Source: Clusia tigrina (lineage: Eukaryota > Arthropoda > Insecta > Diptera > Clusiidae). From it: 64,000 nt of DNA. Under the pieces are notes generated by a model. That model was given only the letters and a program-made list of their open reading frames with translations, did no database searches and was not told the origin of the DNA. Below are positions 20,557 to 31,799 of this stretch, one piece after another. Position numbers and translations under genes: made by a program. Position 1 is the first letter of the stretch. Every line of letters starts with the position of its first letter. The stretch spans positions 130,299,310 to 130,363,309 of the forward strand of contig OV050032.1 of assembly GCA_920105625.2 (NCBI GenBank), given 5' to 3'.

Positions 20557-21414
20557 ATGCCGCATCACCAAGAAACAACTGAGCAGTTGGACCAGTTGAC
20601 CAGGGCACAGTATGAAGTGGGCTCGGCAATAGAGCAAATGATGAGCAACTTTAAGAAGGATCCACAAGACGGTAAAACTATCGAATATGCCAGTAAACGC
20701 ATGGAGACTCTGAAGGAGGCATGGTCTACGTTCGAACATCAACATCATCTCGTACTCGAGCTAGACGAAGTTAATCATGAGTACTTCAAACAGGATTATA
20801 GAGGCAACGTAGCAAACCTCTACGACTGGCTGTTCACCAAATTACAGCACATCATCAATGAGGAAGGAGAGAAGCGTAAAACGCCAGTGCAACTTGAAGT
20901 TCCCCTCCACGTCCATCAAGGAGGCTCTAACCGCAAAGACAGCACACCGCGAACCAGCCATCAGGAAGTTGATGGACTCATAGCCCTAGTACGGCAGCAA
21001 AAGGTGTTGGTGCGTGCAATTTCTCGAGTCATTGGGGATGTGCATTCGGAAACTGATCAGCCACATCCACCAGTGTACTATGATATCAAAACGAAACTAT
21101 TGATACGTTACCACGATAATCTGGTGCAAAATAACCAATGGAAATGGCAACGAACAAACCTGGCGGAAATTGATGGTTATGATGCGGACAAATTCTACGA
21201 GACCGAAGATGTGCTTCAAAACATACCCATTAAGTTACGACAACATAGTAAAGTCAGTACACCGAACAACTCCATGATAATCAACACCATACCACAGGCA
21301 TTAAATGCGCATTTACCTAAAGTTACCTTGCCAGTTTTTGAAGGTGGCTATTCAACGTGGATACCATTTCGTGATTTGCATGTTAAGATGATACATACTC
21401 AGCCAATAAGCTAG
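20557..21414 (+). CDS. BEL-1 gag, N-terminal 285 codons (truncated)
   Basis: Open frame starting about 125 bp past the LTR. Residues about 1-90 are helical and acidic. From about residue 250 comes LPVFEGGYSTWIPFRDLHVKMIH, the start of the BEL/Pao gag capsid core (LPxFxGxxxxWxxFxDxF; the DUF1759 region). At 21412 the frame runs into opposite-strand BEL-2 sequence and stops within two codons. The last 190 bp are repeated, with differences, at 26545-26736, where BEL-1-like coding resumes. The N-terminal part looks undamaged. Confidence 0.75.
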   Translation: MPHHQETTEQLDQLTRAQYEVGSAIEQMMSNFKKDPQDGKTIEYASKRMETLKEAWSTFEHQHHLVLELDEVNHEYFKQDYRGNVANLYDWLFTKLQHIINEEGEKRKTPVQLEVPLHVHQGGSNRKDSTPRTSHQEVDGLIALVRQQKVLVRAISRVIGDVHSETDQPHPPVYYDIKTKLLIRYHDNLVQNNQWKWQRTNLAEIDGYDADKFYETEDVLQNIPIKLRQHSKVSTPNNSMIINTIPQALNAHLPKVTLPVFEGGYSTWIPFRDLHVKMIHTQPIS

Positions 21415-22200
21415 CGTTGGCAAGCGGCAAAGTTTCACTGCAGGAAGAATACATTCTCCATGTGTGGTTCTAAAGGTGGCAACTCGTATAAGACCGTCTG
21501 CTCCTGGATGACACTTTAGTACCCTGCCAAGTTTCCATTTAGTTGGTGGAATACGATCATCATGGATGACAACAACATCATCCACTTGCAGGTTGGGATT
21601 TTGACGAAAACATTTGACCCTGGGTTGCAAACTGATGAGGTATTCGTCACGCCATCGTCGCCAAAAATTTTGTCTCATAGTGGAGATTGCATGCCAACGT
21701 TGGTAAATATTGACTTCAGTTTCAAGCTCTCGCAATGCTCTCAATGGCTCGCCAATTACAAAGTGACCAGGCGTTAGGACTTCCAAGTCATCCACGTCGG
21801 ATGCATGTGAACATAGGGGCCGCGAGTTGACACAAGCTTCGACTTCTGTTAAGAGCGTATTGAATTCTTCAAATTTCAGCAACGTAGCACCAAGAACTCT
21901 TCTAAGGTGATATTTGGAGTCTATAAAATATCTGCTCACGGTCTTATCAGCCATGCATTGACGGAGCATGACTCGTAGTTCCTTCTCAGAACCGACAAAA
22001 TTCGTGCCGTTATCCGAATGAATATGTTGGCAGTAACCTCTTCTGTTAACGAATCGTTTGAATGCGTTGATAAAGCAATGTGCAGGGCACCGGTACTCAT
22101 ACGAGAACATACAAATGAGCAGATGTAACCTTTTACCGTTTTTTCTTCTCTACCAGCGGAAAATTTTTAGGAGTATGGACCTGCGAAGTCTACTGCACTC
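21413..22200 (-). pseudogene. BEL-2 integrase and C-terminal domain
   Basis: The 22110-21352 frame reads AFKRFVNRRGYCQHIHSDNG with TNFVGSEKEL (second catalytic Asp region), then EACVNSRPLC, LEVLTPGHFVIGEP, QRWHAISTMRQNFWRRWRDEYL and PTKWKLGRVLKCHPGADG. The last block is the BEL integrase C-terminal signature. The first catalytic Asp block lies upstream in decayed sequence (about 22110-22200). A deletion removes the segment around the catalytic Glu. Reading past 21413 is into BEL-1 antisense and is not part of the gene. Confidence 0.8.
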
Positions 22201-22629
22201 TGGAGGAAACAACGTGAATACGTCAAACGGTTAATTGGCAAATCGGCCATGGATTGTTGGAGCGTTTTACGATTTAATCGCTTGCATTTAGCGCAATGGC
22301 GATATACCCTTCGTACCACATCGCGAGAACCAAGTACCCAAAACCGCCGTTGTAGAACTGTTCGCGTAATTTGCGGTCCACCATGTAACGTGAATATGTG
22401 AATGTCTCATATGATGAGTGTAGCGATAGGCGATTTCTTCGGTAAAATTATAGGGTGTTTGACATCATTAGAGACGATAGCATTTCTAATGCAACCACCA
22501 GCTCGCAACACCTATTTTTCATCTAAAAATGGTTATTTGATCTACAAAGTGAAATTTCATTAGCAAAATAGTGGTTCAGGGTATACTTAACTAAAGCAAG
22601 TTCAGCGTTCTGCAATTCGTTGCACATTA

Positions 22630-23280
22630 GATACCCAATCGAAGCAAGACCTTCATTTCCTGCTTTCTTAGCGCGTATGTTAGACAGAAATCACAAGAGA
22701 TATGCAGTTTGTCTCTTCAATCTGGTGAATGAAGAATATTTCGACAATAGTTCCCAGGATTCCTGCGATTCAGCAATATGGACTACAGGTTTGCGAGGCT
22801 TTAACTCTAAATCCGTTGTAAGGTCTACCAATGAATAATGATTCCAACCAGCATTAGGTTCTCTTAACCAGTCTGGACCATGCCACCATAATATATTTTG
22901 AATAAGATTAGAAGGCGTGATCCCTCTAGAAGCGCAATCCACAGGGTTGAGCTCGGAACACACATGTCTCCAAAATTCTGGGGCAAGCACCTCGTGAATT
23001 GAAGTCAGTCTATTAGCTACAAAAGTGGGCAAACGACTTAGTTGTCCTTGTAGCCAAGCTAGAGTGATGATGGAATCAGTCCAAGCATATACTGGTATAT
23101 ATTCAATACCCAAACTAGACACCACATATCGCGTAAGTTTAGCAGCGAGATGTGCTGTGCAAAGTTCAAGACGAGGTAATGTGGTTTGCTTGAGTGGTGC
23201 GACTTTAGTTCGAGCAGCAACACACATGACAGCGATGTCACCTAATCATTTGCAGATGCATAAGCGCTCTCGGATGCATA
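22630..23280 (-). pseudogene. BEL-2 RNase H region
   Basis: The frame 23227-22691 has LPRLELCTAHLAAKL, YAWTDSIITLAWLQG (catalytic Asp), TFVANRLTSIHEV, WRHVCSELNPVDCASRGI and ILWWHGPDWL. This is the standard BEL RNase H to linker order. The upstream CDAS-type block (about 23280) is out of frame. Confidence 0.75.
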
Positions 23281-24520
23281 AGCAAAAATATGAAATTCCG
23301 TGAATAATCCATGTTGTCCGGTGCCAAAACAGCGAGACAATTTAAGTAGTCGCGGGCACTGAGTCGTCCCAATCAACATTTGTTTGCCAGATTTGTTGAA
23401 ACCAGATTTTAGCCTTTACGGTGCATGGTGCTAACAGGCCCAGTGGATCGAATAAGGAACTGGCATCAGACAGAGAAGCTAGAGAAAATTGTATGAAGTT
23501 ATTTCAGGCATATGGTGAAACTTAAGCAGTCTTCTTTTGTATTCCATATCATACCCAAAGTACGAACATCTTGATCGCCAGCTAGGAGGTAGGCATTTGT
23601 TTTTGAAATGTGTGGTATCAGATCAGCTAGATCCTTGCAATTAGCTGCTCACTTTCGTAGCTCAAAACCCCCAGTACAACATACCGTGTAAATATCTTTC
23701 TGCAAGTTAATGAGCGTCTTAGCAGACGGGGCACCTGCGAGCAAATCGTCCATATGGAAATCACGGCAAATAACATGTGTGGCTTCCTTGTACTTCTCGG
23801 CGACATTTATGGCAGTTTGTTGAAGCGATTTGATGGCCAAGTGTGAGGCGGCGGCTACTTCATATGTAACACGTAACATACGAAAATCTTGGATCGACTC
23901 GTCTGACCTTTCTCGCCATACTACACGCTGATAATTTGTATGATTATAAGACACAAGAACCTGGCAGTACATTTTTTCCACGTCAGCCGTCTTGGCAAAG
24001 CGATGCTTTATAAATAGCAGCAGAACAGACAGAAGCTTTCGCTGAAGCGTAGGCCCGATCATAACAGCACTATTAAGAGGGTAACCTGTGGAAAATTTCA
24101 TTGAAGAATTGAAAACGACACGTAACTTGGTCGTTGAGCTTGCAGTTTTCAATACTGAATGGTATCTCATACACCTTATCCATGTGTCCCATTTGAATTA
24201 GTTCTCGCATGAATTCAGTGTACATTAAACGAAGGTTTTCATCCGTGCTGAATTGTCTCTCCATTCGCTGTAAGCTTCGGGCTGCAATAGAGCGTGATTC
24301 ACCCAATGGCACATCATTCTTTAAGGGCAATCGAACATGAAGCGGCCGTCTGGTGCGCGGCGGTGGGTTTTGTTAGAGTGTTCTTCACAATGTAACTCTT
24401 CTGAAGTTAAATGCCTTTTCATCGGAAGCACTCTATTTCCCAGAATTTACTGACGACTCGTTCTAAACGCAGATCGCAATGTAAGTTTTGGATATCCAAT
24501 TTTCGAAGAAATGGTCCTAC
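23281..24520 (-). pseudogene. BEL-2 reverse transcriptase
   Basis: Minus-strand pieces: LERVVSKFWEIE (about 24470), then 24330-24073 with MERQFSTDENLRLMYTEFM and GHMDKV, then 24170-23649 with TTKLRVVFNSS, TADVEKMYCQVLV and VTYEVAAASHLAIKSL. The active-site block reads FHMDDLL, so the usual Tyr of YxDD is replaced by His. The frame is broken between the first and second pieces. The region 23640-23281 continues the thumb/connection with stops. Confidence 0.75.
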
Positions 24521-24529
24521 ACAACCAAA

Positions 24530-24920
24530 GTGTTGGGGTCCGTGTTTAGTTGATGGGGGACGTCCTTCTGCTGTGGGCGCGTGGCTGAAAACCCTAAATC
24601 ACACTTTGGAAATAACACTACATTACACTTTTAGTTTTTAAATCACAAGCCGATTTATTCAATTCACAATTACAATACAAAAAGTGACCTTTCTGGTGTT
24701 CTAGTTTTGCATCTGTTAATTGGTGTCAGTTGGTCAAGCCAACTGACCTACTGTAAAAGTATCGACGGTGCATTCTAAATTACAATGCCGTTCGTCGACT
24801 TGACTGCGGAACTGAAACACCCTAAAAGTTTACATAATAAATGTTACACAGATAATATTAATTTAAAATACTTAGACCCTAAAAGTATATGTTTCACTTA
24901 AGTAACTTTAACACGTGCTA
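24530..24920 (-). repeat. LTR-like insert between BEL-2 protease and RT
   Basis: This stretch interrupts the expected protease-RT continuity and has no coding similarity. On the minus strand it has TGTTAAAG near its start, a polyadenylation-type AATAAA (about 24651) and an end at CCCCAACA. That would fit a solo LTR of about 390 bp. No target duplication was found, so the call is weak. Confidence 0.3.
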
Positions 24921-24921
24921 A

Positions 24922-25689
24922 TCACACAGAATGTGTGGCCTCTGTTAGGAGTCGGTGCTGTGAGTCAACTACTCGTAGGTAGCTTGATTCTAGGTCACAA
25001 CAAAAGAGAACCGAACTGAGGGCGGTTTTCTGTACTAATGGTATATCTGGTGGTCCCTTACACAATTCAGTCAAGAGGAACTTGCCCATTTCATCTGTTC
25101 CAATCAAAATGTCGATACGTCCTGGTTTTGAAAACAGTGGATATGCGAGCGGTAAATTCAGGATATGGTCCCAGTTTGTTACCTGTAGATGGGTGGACGG
25201 CAAGTCATTGGTTATTTTCGGCAGAATAATTACCTCCATTTGGAAAAGCTCTTCGTATGATGAAGGCGACAGTGTAACCGTTGTTTCTCCTCTCGCCCTA
25301 CCTCCTTGTGCGGACCCAATTCCCGTCACGACAACATCAGATGATCGCCTTGGTAAATGTAGTCGCTGCACACAAGAATCTGTTATAAAAGAAGCATGCG
25401 AATCATTGCCAAACAATACTCTAGCAGTTTGCCATCGTCCTGCGTTATCTTGCTCATTAACGACAGCGGTGGCCAATATTACCACCTTTTCAGCATAAAC
25501 CTCCAGAGCGTAAGAAGATTCTGCAACTGTTATTTGCATAGGAACAGTAGATTTTACCTTTGTAGCGTCAAGCATTGCGGTTAATACTGGTTGACCGCAA
25601 CAAACAGAGCGGTTCTTGGCGGTATTATGAGAAATTTCGGCGTTCTTTGCAGTCACCATGTCGCACCTGTCGTGCATGATGGCGATCAC
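24922..25689 (-). pseudogene. BEL-2 protease region
   Basis: 255-codon frame: VILATAVVNEQDNAGRWQTA, then RVLFGNDSHASFITDSC at the protease active site, where intact BEL proteases have LLDSGSQxSFI. Here the catalytic Asp-Ser-Gly is Gly-Asn-Asp-Ser. It continues with LPKITNDLPSTHL, LADP-like spacing and GRIDILIGTDEMGKFLL, all typical of the BEL aspartic protease and following linker. Upstream of it lies the zinc-knuckle region with frame breaks. Confidence 0.7.
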
Positions 25690-25739
25690 GGCAAATACGA
25701 CATGCTGATGTTCTATTGCATTTTGTCTTATAATGCCCT

Positions 25740-26540
25740 AAGCTCAAATAATTCAAGCACGCACCCTTTTTTCTGACAAGTTACAGTCTTGCAGTGGTGT
25801 TAAGTGATTTAAATTTATCACAAATGTACATTTTTTTCGCTGCTCCACAACATAAGCAGGAATTAAAGCTGCCAGCCGTAGTAGGTTAACTTGGACGTAA
25901 ATCACTTCGATCTCCAGTCACATGCAACACATTTGTTGGACGTTGCAATCTAATGGCGGCTTTTCTTGGAAGCGGTAATGAATAAGATGTTGACAACATC
26001 TCGAGTGAATGGCAACGAGTTTCCAGAAACGCTTGTAACTGTTCAAAATTCGGCAAATCATTTGCGAGCAATGACTATTTCCACTGTTTACTCGTCTCAT
26101 ATGCCAATTTGGACACAGTAGCATGGACGATCCAATCGTCCAAAATTCCACTGGATGACCTAGAGCACGCAAGGGTCTTATATGGTGCAGTAACGGGTCC
26201 AGCACGCGGTTTATATTGTCAGCTGAATCGTCGACTGCTGTTTCAACAGAGAAAATCGCTCTGAAATGGAGGTCTACGATAACCCGAAGAGAAGGCTCCA
26301 AGCTTCCGCATAGTTTGCGTCACAAACATTTAACATCTTCATAAACAATGCATTTTTTGCATGTTCGATAGATTTCCATTCGAAGCGATTAGCGAGTGGA
26401 ACGAATCATGAAATACAACCCATTCAGTAGTATCACCAGAAAAAGAAGGCAGTTATATTTTTGGTAGTTGTATAGATGCTGAAATAGGAGCTACGTTCCT
26501 CATGGTAGGTTCAATTTCAACATCCTGGAGAAAACGATTA
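25740..26540 (-). pseudogene. BEL-2 gag, C-terminal half
   Basis: About 26480-26400 read in one frame gives LPSFSGDTTEWVVFHDSFHS, the BEL capsid start, followed by a deletion and a stop. 26301-25918 and 26071-25886 carry the later helical part: VEFWTIGSSMLL in one frame, and LPNFEQLQAFLETRCHSLEM in the other, which is the classic end of the BEL capsid. The 5' end of gag and the LTR are missing. Confidence 0.7.
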
Positions 26541-26633
26541 AAATAAAACATACTCATTAAGTTACGACAACATAATTAAGTCAGTACACCGCACAACTCC
26601 ACGATAATCAACACCATACCACAGGCATTAAAT

Positions 26634-27482
26634 TTGCATTTGATTAAAGATACCTTGCCAGTTTTTGACGGTAGCTATGCAACGTGGATACCATTTCGCG
26701 ATTTGTATATTAAGATGATACATACTCAGCCAATAAACAACAAACAAAAAATGTTTTACTTGGCTGCCAATGTAACCGGAGAAGCTAAAGCACTCATCGG
26801 TCACTTGTCAGCCTGCGATGAAAACTATGACGCAGCCTGGCAAATCTTGCGCGATAGGTTTAACAATAAACGCAAATTGGTTAGAACTATCTATAGCAAG
26901 TTGTTTAATATAAAGAATGCTAGCAGTTAAATGGGCTCAAAGCTTAAAACTTTACATGATGCAGCCAAGGAATGCATTTAACCATTAAAAAGCCAAGGAG
27001 TTCCCGTAGATAGCTTCCACACAATTTTGGAGCATATTTAATTGAAGAAGTTAGATAAAACGTTAAGATCCGAGTATGAACTGACGTTAGATCAGCCTCA
27101 GGAGTTACAACCCATTAACCGCCTATTGAAATTCTAAGAAAAACGTTTTCAATCATGTGGAGACCGAGAACCACAACACAAAATTATCAACAATAAATCT
27201 ACAAACGTGAAGTATCATTCAACGCTAAATAGCAACCAAGGCCGCAACGGGCTGCGTCGTATGCAAAGGCAATCACCATATTTTGCATGCGCACAATTCT
27301 TGGCAAAAACGCCGCATCAGCGTTTGGATATAATTAAACAACAAAAGTTATGTGCGAGTTATATGAAAAATGGTCATACATCGAAAACTTGTTCAATGAG
27401 AGGATACACCAAATGCAACAAGAAGCACAACTCATTAGTGCATTTGGATCAACAGCTACCTAAGGGCCCATTCAATAACTAG
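26634..27482 (+). pseudogene. BEL-1-like gag (capsid and zinc knuckles)
   Basis: 26634-26930 holds LPVFDGSYATWIPFRDLYIK, NNKQKMFYLAANVTGEAKAL and YDAAWQILRDRFNNKRKLV, the capsid core. Stops follow. 27207-27482 has ACAQFLAKTPHQRLDIIKQQ and then a knuckle in which the usual LCxNC is LCASY, plus CSMRGYTKCNKKHNSLVH. The first zinc knuckle has lost a Cys. Confidence 0.75.
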
Positions 27483-27539
27483 TGTCAATCCAGTCAAGGG
27501 TTATCTCAGACACTCACAACATTCGTAAGCGAGCCTACC

Positions 27540-28174
27540 GTGGAGTTACATAGCTATACAGGTGCCATAGAAAAACCACCCACCACTTCATTAGTGTCCC
27601 CGGTCAATCGTGCCGGCGTGAAACATGTGCTGTTGAGCACTGTCGTCTTAAAAGTCAATGACTTCCGTGGCAGTGAATTTCAATGCCGTGCAATTTTGGA
27701 CGGCGGATCGCAGACAAACTACATTACAGACAGGTGGCAAAGAAGCTCGGATTACCAACACAATACAATCCGCAGTACTTTGATGGAATTGGGGAAATTC
27801 AACAACGCGCTACTCACCGGGCCAACATTAAACTTGAGTCACGATTGACTAGTTACTCAGCCCGAATTGAAGTTGTCATACTGCCAAAAATTACACATCC
27901 ACTGCCAACACAGAGTTTCGACGTGACAGCCTGGCCTATTCCTAAAAATATTCAATTGGCTGATCCGAAGTTTAATCAATCAGGTCCAATTGACATTCTT
28001 ATAGGCAACGAATGTTATCTGGAATTGCTAGTAGTCGGCCAAATCAAATTGGGAACCGGACTCCCCATATTGCAACCGTATTCGGATGGGTGCTTGGTGG
28101 ATACATCACAGTTCCATCAACAGCTGAAACTACGTTCTGCGGTATTGGAGTTACGAATGAAGATGAATCATTAA
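27540..28174 (+). pseudogene. BEL-1-like protease
   Basis: HVLLSTVVLKVND and then CRAILDGGSQTNYITD: the active-site motif reads Asp-Gly-Gly instead of Asp-Ser-Gly. A frameshift at about 27735 switches to the frame with VVILPKITHPLPT-type sequence, LADPKFNQSGPIDILIGNEC and the GWVLGG-type block near 28085. Confidence 0.75.
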
Positions 28175-29070
28175 CCCAACAGCTCGAGCATTTCTGGCAG
28201 CTAGAAGAATTTGACACCAACAGCCCGCCGCTAACAGCGATAGAAAGAACTTGCGAAGCATTTTTCAACCAAACGGTGTGTCGAGCAGCGAACGGACAGT
28301 TCGTTGTGCGCTTGCCTTTGGTTGATAACGCAAGCCCTCTTGGAGACTCGAAAGCTATCGCATTACAACGCTTTTACGCCATCGAACGTAAATTGCAAAG
28401 AAACCCCGTCATCAAAATGCAGTATACGGGCTTCTTGGAGGAATACCTGCGGCTAGGTCACATGGCAGAAGTTAGCGGAAGCATAAACCAACCACACTAC
28501 TTCTTACCTCACCACTGCGGTCTGAAGCCAGACAGCACCACCACAAAGTTGGGTGTCGTTTTCGACGCATCTTTGAAGACGTCAACAAATGTACCATTGA
28601 ACAATGTGCTACTACCAGGTCGAAAACTTCAAGAAGACTTGTTTGCGGTTCTTTTCAGATTTCGAGTACGCAGATATGTTTTCACAGTGGATAGAGATCG
28701 AGAAAATGTACAGACAAATCATCGTGAACGAAGCTGACCGCAAGCATCAACTACTCTTGTGGAGGAACATGCCAAGCGAACCTCTGAAAAGTTACCAATT
28801 AAACACAGTGACTTATGGAGTCACATCTGCACCATATTTGGCGATAAAATGTCTACGCCTATTAGCCAAGGAACATAGCACACAATATCTGCACGGCTCT
28901 AGATGCTTACAACGAGATTTTAAGTGGACAACGTTATGAGTGGAGCCGATACGTTAGCAGAAGCCTTGCTCGTACAGGAGGAATTGAACTCCCTCACCAA
29001 GTCAGCAGGTTTTAAGTTAAGGAAGTGGTGTGCGAGTAATGAAACACTGTTAACCAACTGATAAGCAATT
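28175..29070 (+). pseudogene. BEL-1-like reverse transcriptase
   Basis: FWQLEEFDTNSPPLTAIERT, RLPLVDNASPLGDSKAIALQ, YFLPHHCGLKPDSTTTKLGV and VFDASLKTSTNVPLNN are continuous to about 28640. A frameshift follows and RT resumes with EIEKMYRQIIVNEADRKHQL and TVTYGVTSAPYLAIKCL. The YVDD active site (about 28928-28940) reads stop-Val-Asp-Asn, so the enzyme is doubly dead. AGFKLRKW follows. Confidence 0.8.
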
Positions 29071-29073
29071 CAA

Positions 29074-30122
29074 TTGAATTTCGACAACGATAATATTACC
29101 ATCACAACGCTTGATTTAACGTGGCAACCTGGAACTGATTACTTCCTAATAAGGACCAAATGGAGCACAACAGCCAAAATAACGAAACACCAAGTACTGT
29201 CGGACATCGCGCATATCTTCGACCCATTAGGTTTTTTGTCACCAGTTGTCTCATGACAAAAAAATTCTTGAAATCGCTGTGGCGTGTAAAATTAAGCTGG
29301 GACGAGGCACTTCCTATGGACTTGCATACCTTCTGGAGCCAGTTTAGAGAAAACATCCAGGAACTTGCGAACTTGGAAATTCCACGCTACTTATTTCCAT
29401 CCACAAAGGGCAATGTGCATCAGAGAGAATTACATGCTTTTGCCGATGCATCCGAGCAGGCATATGGAGCTGTTATTTATGCAAGTTCGATAAAAACAGA
29501 TGGATCTGTGAGCGTTCAGCTGTTATGTTCTAGATCAAAGACTACACCACCAAAACAACAAACGCTCCCACGGCTGGAGCTCTTTGCTGCACGGTTAGCA
29601 GCCCAGTTATTGGACAGGGTAAAGCATATTCTACAATGGACAGGCGAATGCTTTCTGTGGTCTGACTCTGAAGTGACGGTAGCCTGTATCTCTGCCAGTT
29701 CGTCTTCCTATCACACCTTTGTGGCAAATCGAGTGGCAGCTATACAAGAAGTAACGGTGAAACAACAATGGCGTCACGTACCTACAGACAAAAACCCGGC
29801 AGACATGATCTCACGAGGCATCAACCCGGGTCAATTCAAACAACAAGGCATGTGGTTTTATGGACCACTGTTTCTATATGGACCACCGTCATCGTGGCCA
29901 GCGGCATCAGCCAATTCAACCACAGAATTAGAGAAGAGACAGGTATGTCTTACTACGTCACAGATTCCGTCGTTTACTTCAATGATTGACCATCGAAATT
30001 CATGGACACATCTTCAAAGAGTCACCGCATATGCACTTCGATTAAAAATTGTCGTGATGTGCCAGTTCAAACATCCATCGACCTCGACGCAGAAGAAATT
30101 AAAGGTGCTACTCAGACTATAA
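29074..30122 (+). pseudogene. BEL-1-like RNase H region
   Basis: After ISHIFDPLG-type sequence (SDIAHIFDPLGFLSPVV) and a frameshift, the 29160-30122 frame is open for 320 codons: ELHAFADASEQAYGAVIYAS, LPRLELFAARLAAQLL, FLWSDSEVTVACI, TFVANRVAAIQEV, WRHVPTDKNPADMISRGI and LFLYGPPSSWP. The catalytic Asp residues of ADAS and SDS are kept. This is the best preserved piece of this copy. Confidence 0.8.
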
Positions 30123-30196
30123 TCAAGGACCTGCAGAGACAAGCATAAAATCCTGAATATAAACTTCTCAAGCACAACAAACCAGTTGGAAGGGGG

Positions 30197-31500
30197 ATGG
30201 GTGATCTTACATTATTTCTTGATAAAAACGACATTATGCGGGTAGGAGGACGACTAGCAAATTCAGCTCTGCCACACGAAGCAAAATTCCAAGCCCTATT
30301 GCCATATCGGAATGGGATCACTAAAATATTGATGACACACATCCACATTGATAACAAGCATGTTGGCCCAGCAGGTCTAGTAGCAGCGACACGGGAAGTT
30401 ATTGGCCGGTTAATGCGAAAACAATAGCCAGATCAATCGTGAAAAACTGTGTATCTTGCACCAAAACTATGCCCGAACCATTGCAGCAACTCATAGGACA
30501 GTTCCCTGCATCACGGGTTCAACCAAATAAACCTTTCTCTCACACTGGAGTCGACTTTTGTGGGCCATTTAAATTTCAGTACAATCAAAGGGGAAAGACG
30601 CCACAAAAGTGTTATGTGGCGATATTTTGTTGCTTTGCAACTAAGGCCGTACACATTGAAGTAGTAAGCAACCTTACGACCAACGCCTTTATCAGAGCCT
30701 TGAAGAGGTTTGTGAGCCGAAGAGGGAACTGTCGGCATCTTCATTGTGACAACGCGACTAATTTCGTAGGAGCACGAAATCAATTGAGACAGATTGCGGA
30801 CATCATCCACAACGTAGATACCAAATCACAGCTGATGAAATTCTGCGCACACAAGGGAATCTAGTTTCAATTCGCATCTGCTAGATCGCCACATTTTGGC
30901 GGCTTATGGGAAGCAGCGCTTAAATCGGCAAATAATCTATTGTAGAAAAGTATGTCCAATGCCCGATTAACATACGAAGAGTTAGAGACAGTTCTGGTTG
31001 AAATAGAAGCCATTCTTAACTCGCGGCCGCTGACTCCTATGTCAGATGATCCGCACGATTACGCACCATTTAACACCAGGTCATTTCTTAACCAAAGGTG
31101 CACCATTGACAAGTGTTGTCGACCAGCCCACTAAGAATCTGAACAGAAATTTACTTAAGCAGTTGGACTTAGTCATAAGGATGAAACAGGGATTTTGGAG
31201 TCGGTGGAGTAAGGAGTATCTAAACCAACTCCAGCATCGCTACAAATGGAAGACCATGCGTCATAATTACAGCCTGTTACAATGGTATTAATGAAGGAGG
31301 ATAACTTCTCAGTTATTAAATGGCGGCTTGGTCGAGTAACTCAAACATTTCCTGGTGCTGACGCTCTAGTGCGAGTAGCAGAAATTCGAACTTCAACAGG
31401 CCTCACCAGAAGAGGCGTCCATTTACTCGCGCTATTACCCATGTCTACCGAATGTAATTCAGTAGAACAACCTGATAAGCAGCCTGCTCTAGTAGAATAA
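30197..31500 (+). pseudogene. BEL-1-like integrase
   Basis: 30197-30427 is the N-terminal lead-in (MRVGGRLANSALPHEAKF, then H of the zinc finger). 30439-30864 has CVSCTKTMPEPLQQLIGQFP, HTGVDFCGPFKFQ (catalytic Asp 1), FCCFATKAVHIEVV and RRGNCRHLHCDNATNFVGA (catalytic Asp 2). A stop follows at 30862, then PHFGGLWEAAL with frame changes and ILNSRPLTPMSDDP. The C-terminal domain (LGRVTQTFPGADALVRVAEI) ends at 31500. At least four frame breaks. Confidence 0.8.
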
Positions 31501-31640
31501 GCCACTAATGTCAACGACGGCATACGTCATACAACAGCTAAGCAGAGACGATCTGTGTCACCCTCGTCAGTATTGTTGTTTTCTTGACAACCAAATTTTC
31601 AATACTTTATTCTCGTGGATAGGTAACATCGTAAAAGTTT
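31501..31640 (+). other. BEL-1-like 3' tail, no LTR seen
   Basis: Sequence between the pol stop and Harbinger-like DNA. It does not resemble the BEL-1 LTR, so the 3' LTR seems to be lost. Confidence 0.35.
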
Positions 31641-31799
31641 TTCGATTTCACCTCGTGTGGTGAGAAGCAACATAGCTGCTAAAATGTGCAATTTTGACAA
31701 ACAAATAAATCTAAATAACGAAAATGGCGAGCAAAGACGATTTTGTATTTTAAGTATTTATTGAAATTGTTAGTTTCTGTTAATGATATTATTATTTTA

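Larger units (their letters stand above)
21413..26540 (-). mobile_element. BEL-2: LTR-less BEL/Pao element in opposite orientation
   Basis: Minus-strand order is gag (26500-25886), protease (25689-24922), RT (24520-23649), RNase H (23227-22691) and integrase (22110-21413). It is a different lineage from BEL-1. Both LTRs are missing and both ends stop abruptly at BEL-1 sequence, so it is not a simple insertion. Several frameshifts and an LTR-like insert (24530-24920) break it. Confidence 0.8.
26545..31500 (+). mobile_element. BEL-1-like gag-pol, decayed, without LTRs
   Basis: It starts with about 190 bp matching 21221-21412 at roughly 90 percent by eye and then runs through gag, zinc fingers, protease, RT, RNase H and integrase in BEL order. 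Many stops and frameshifts are present. No LTR matching 17483 or 20130 follows the integrase end at 31500. Because the duplicated 190 bp differ at many sites, this is probably a second BEL-1-family copy rather than the direct continuation of 20557. Confidence 0.8.
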
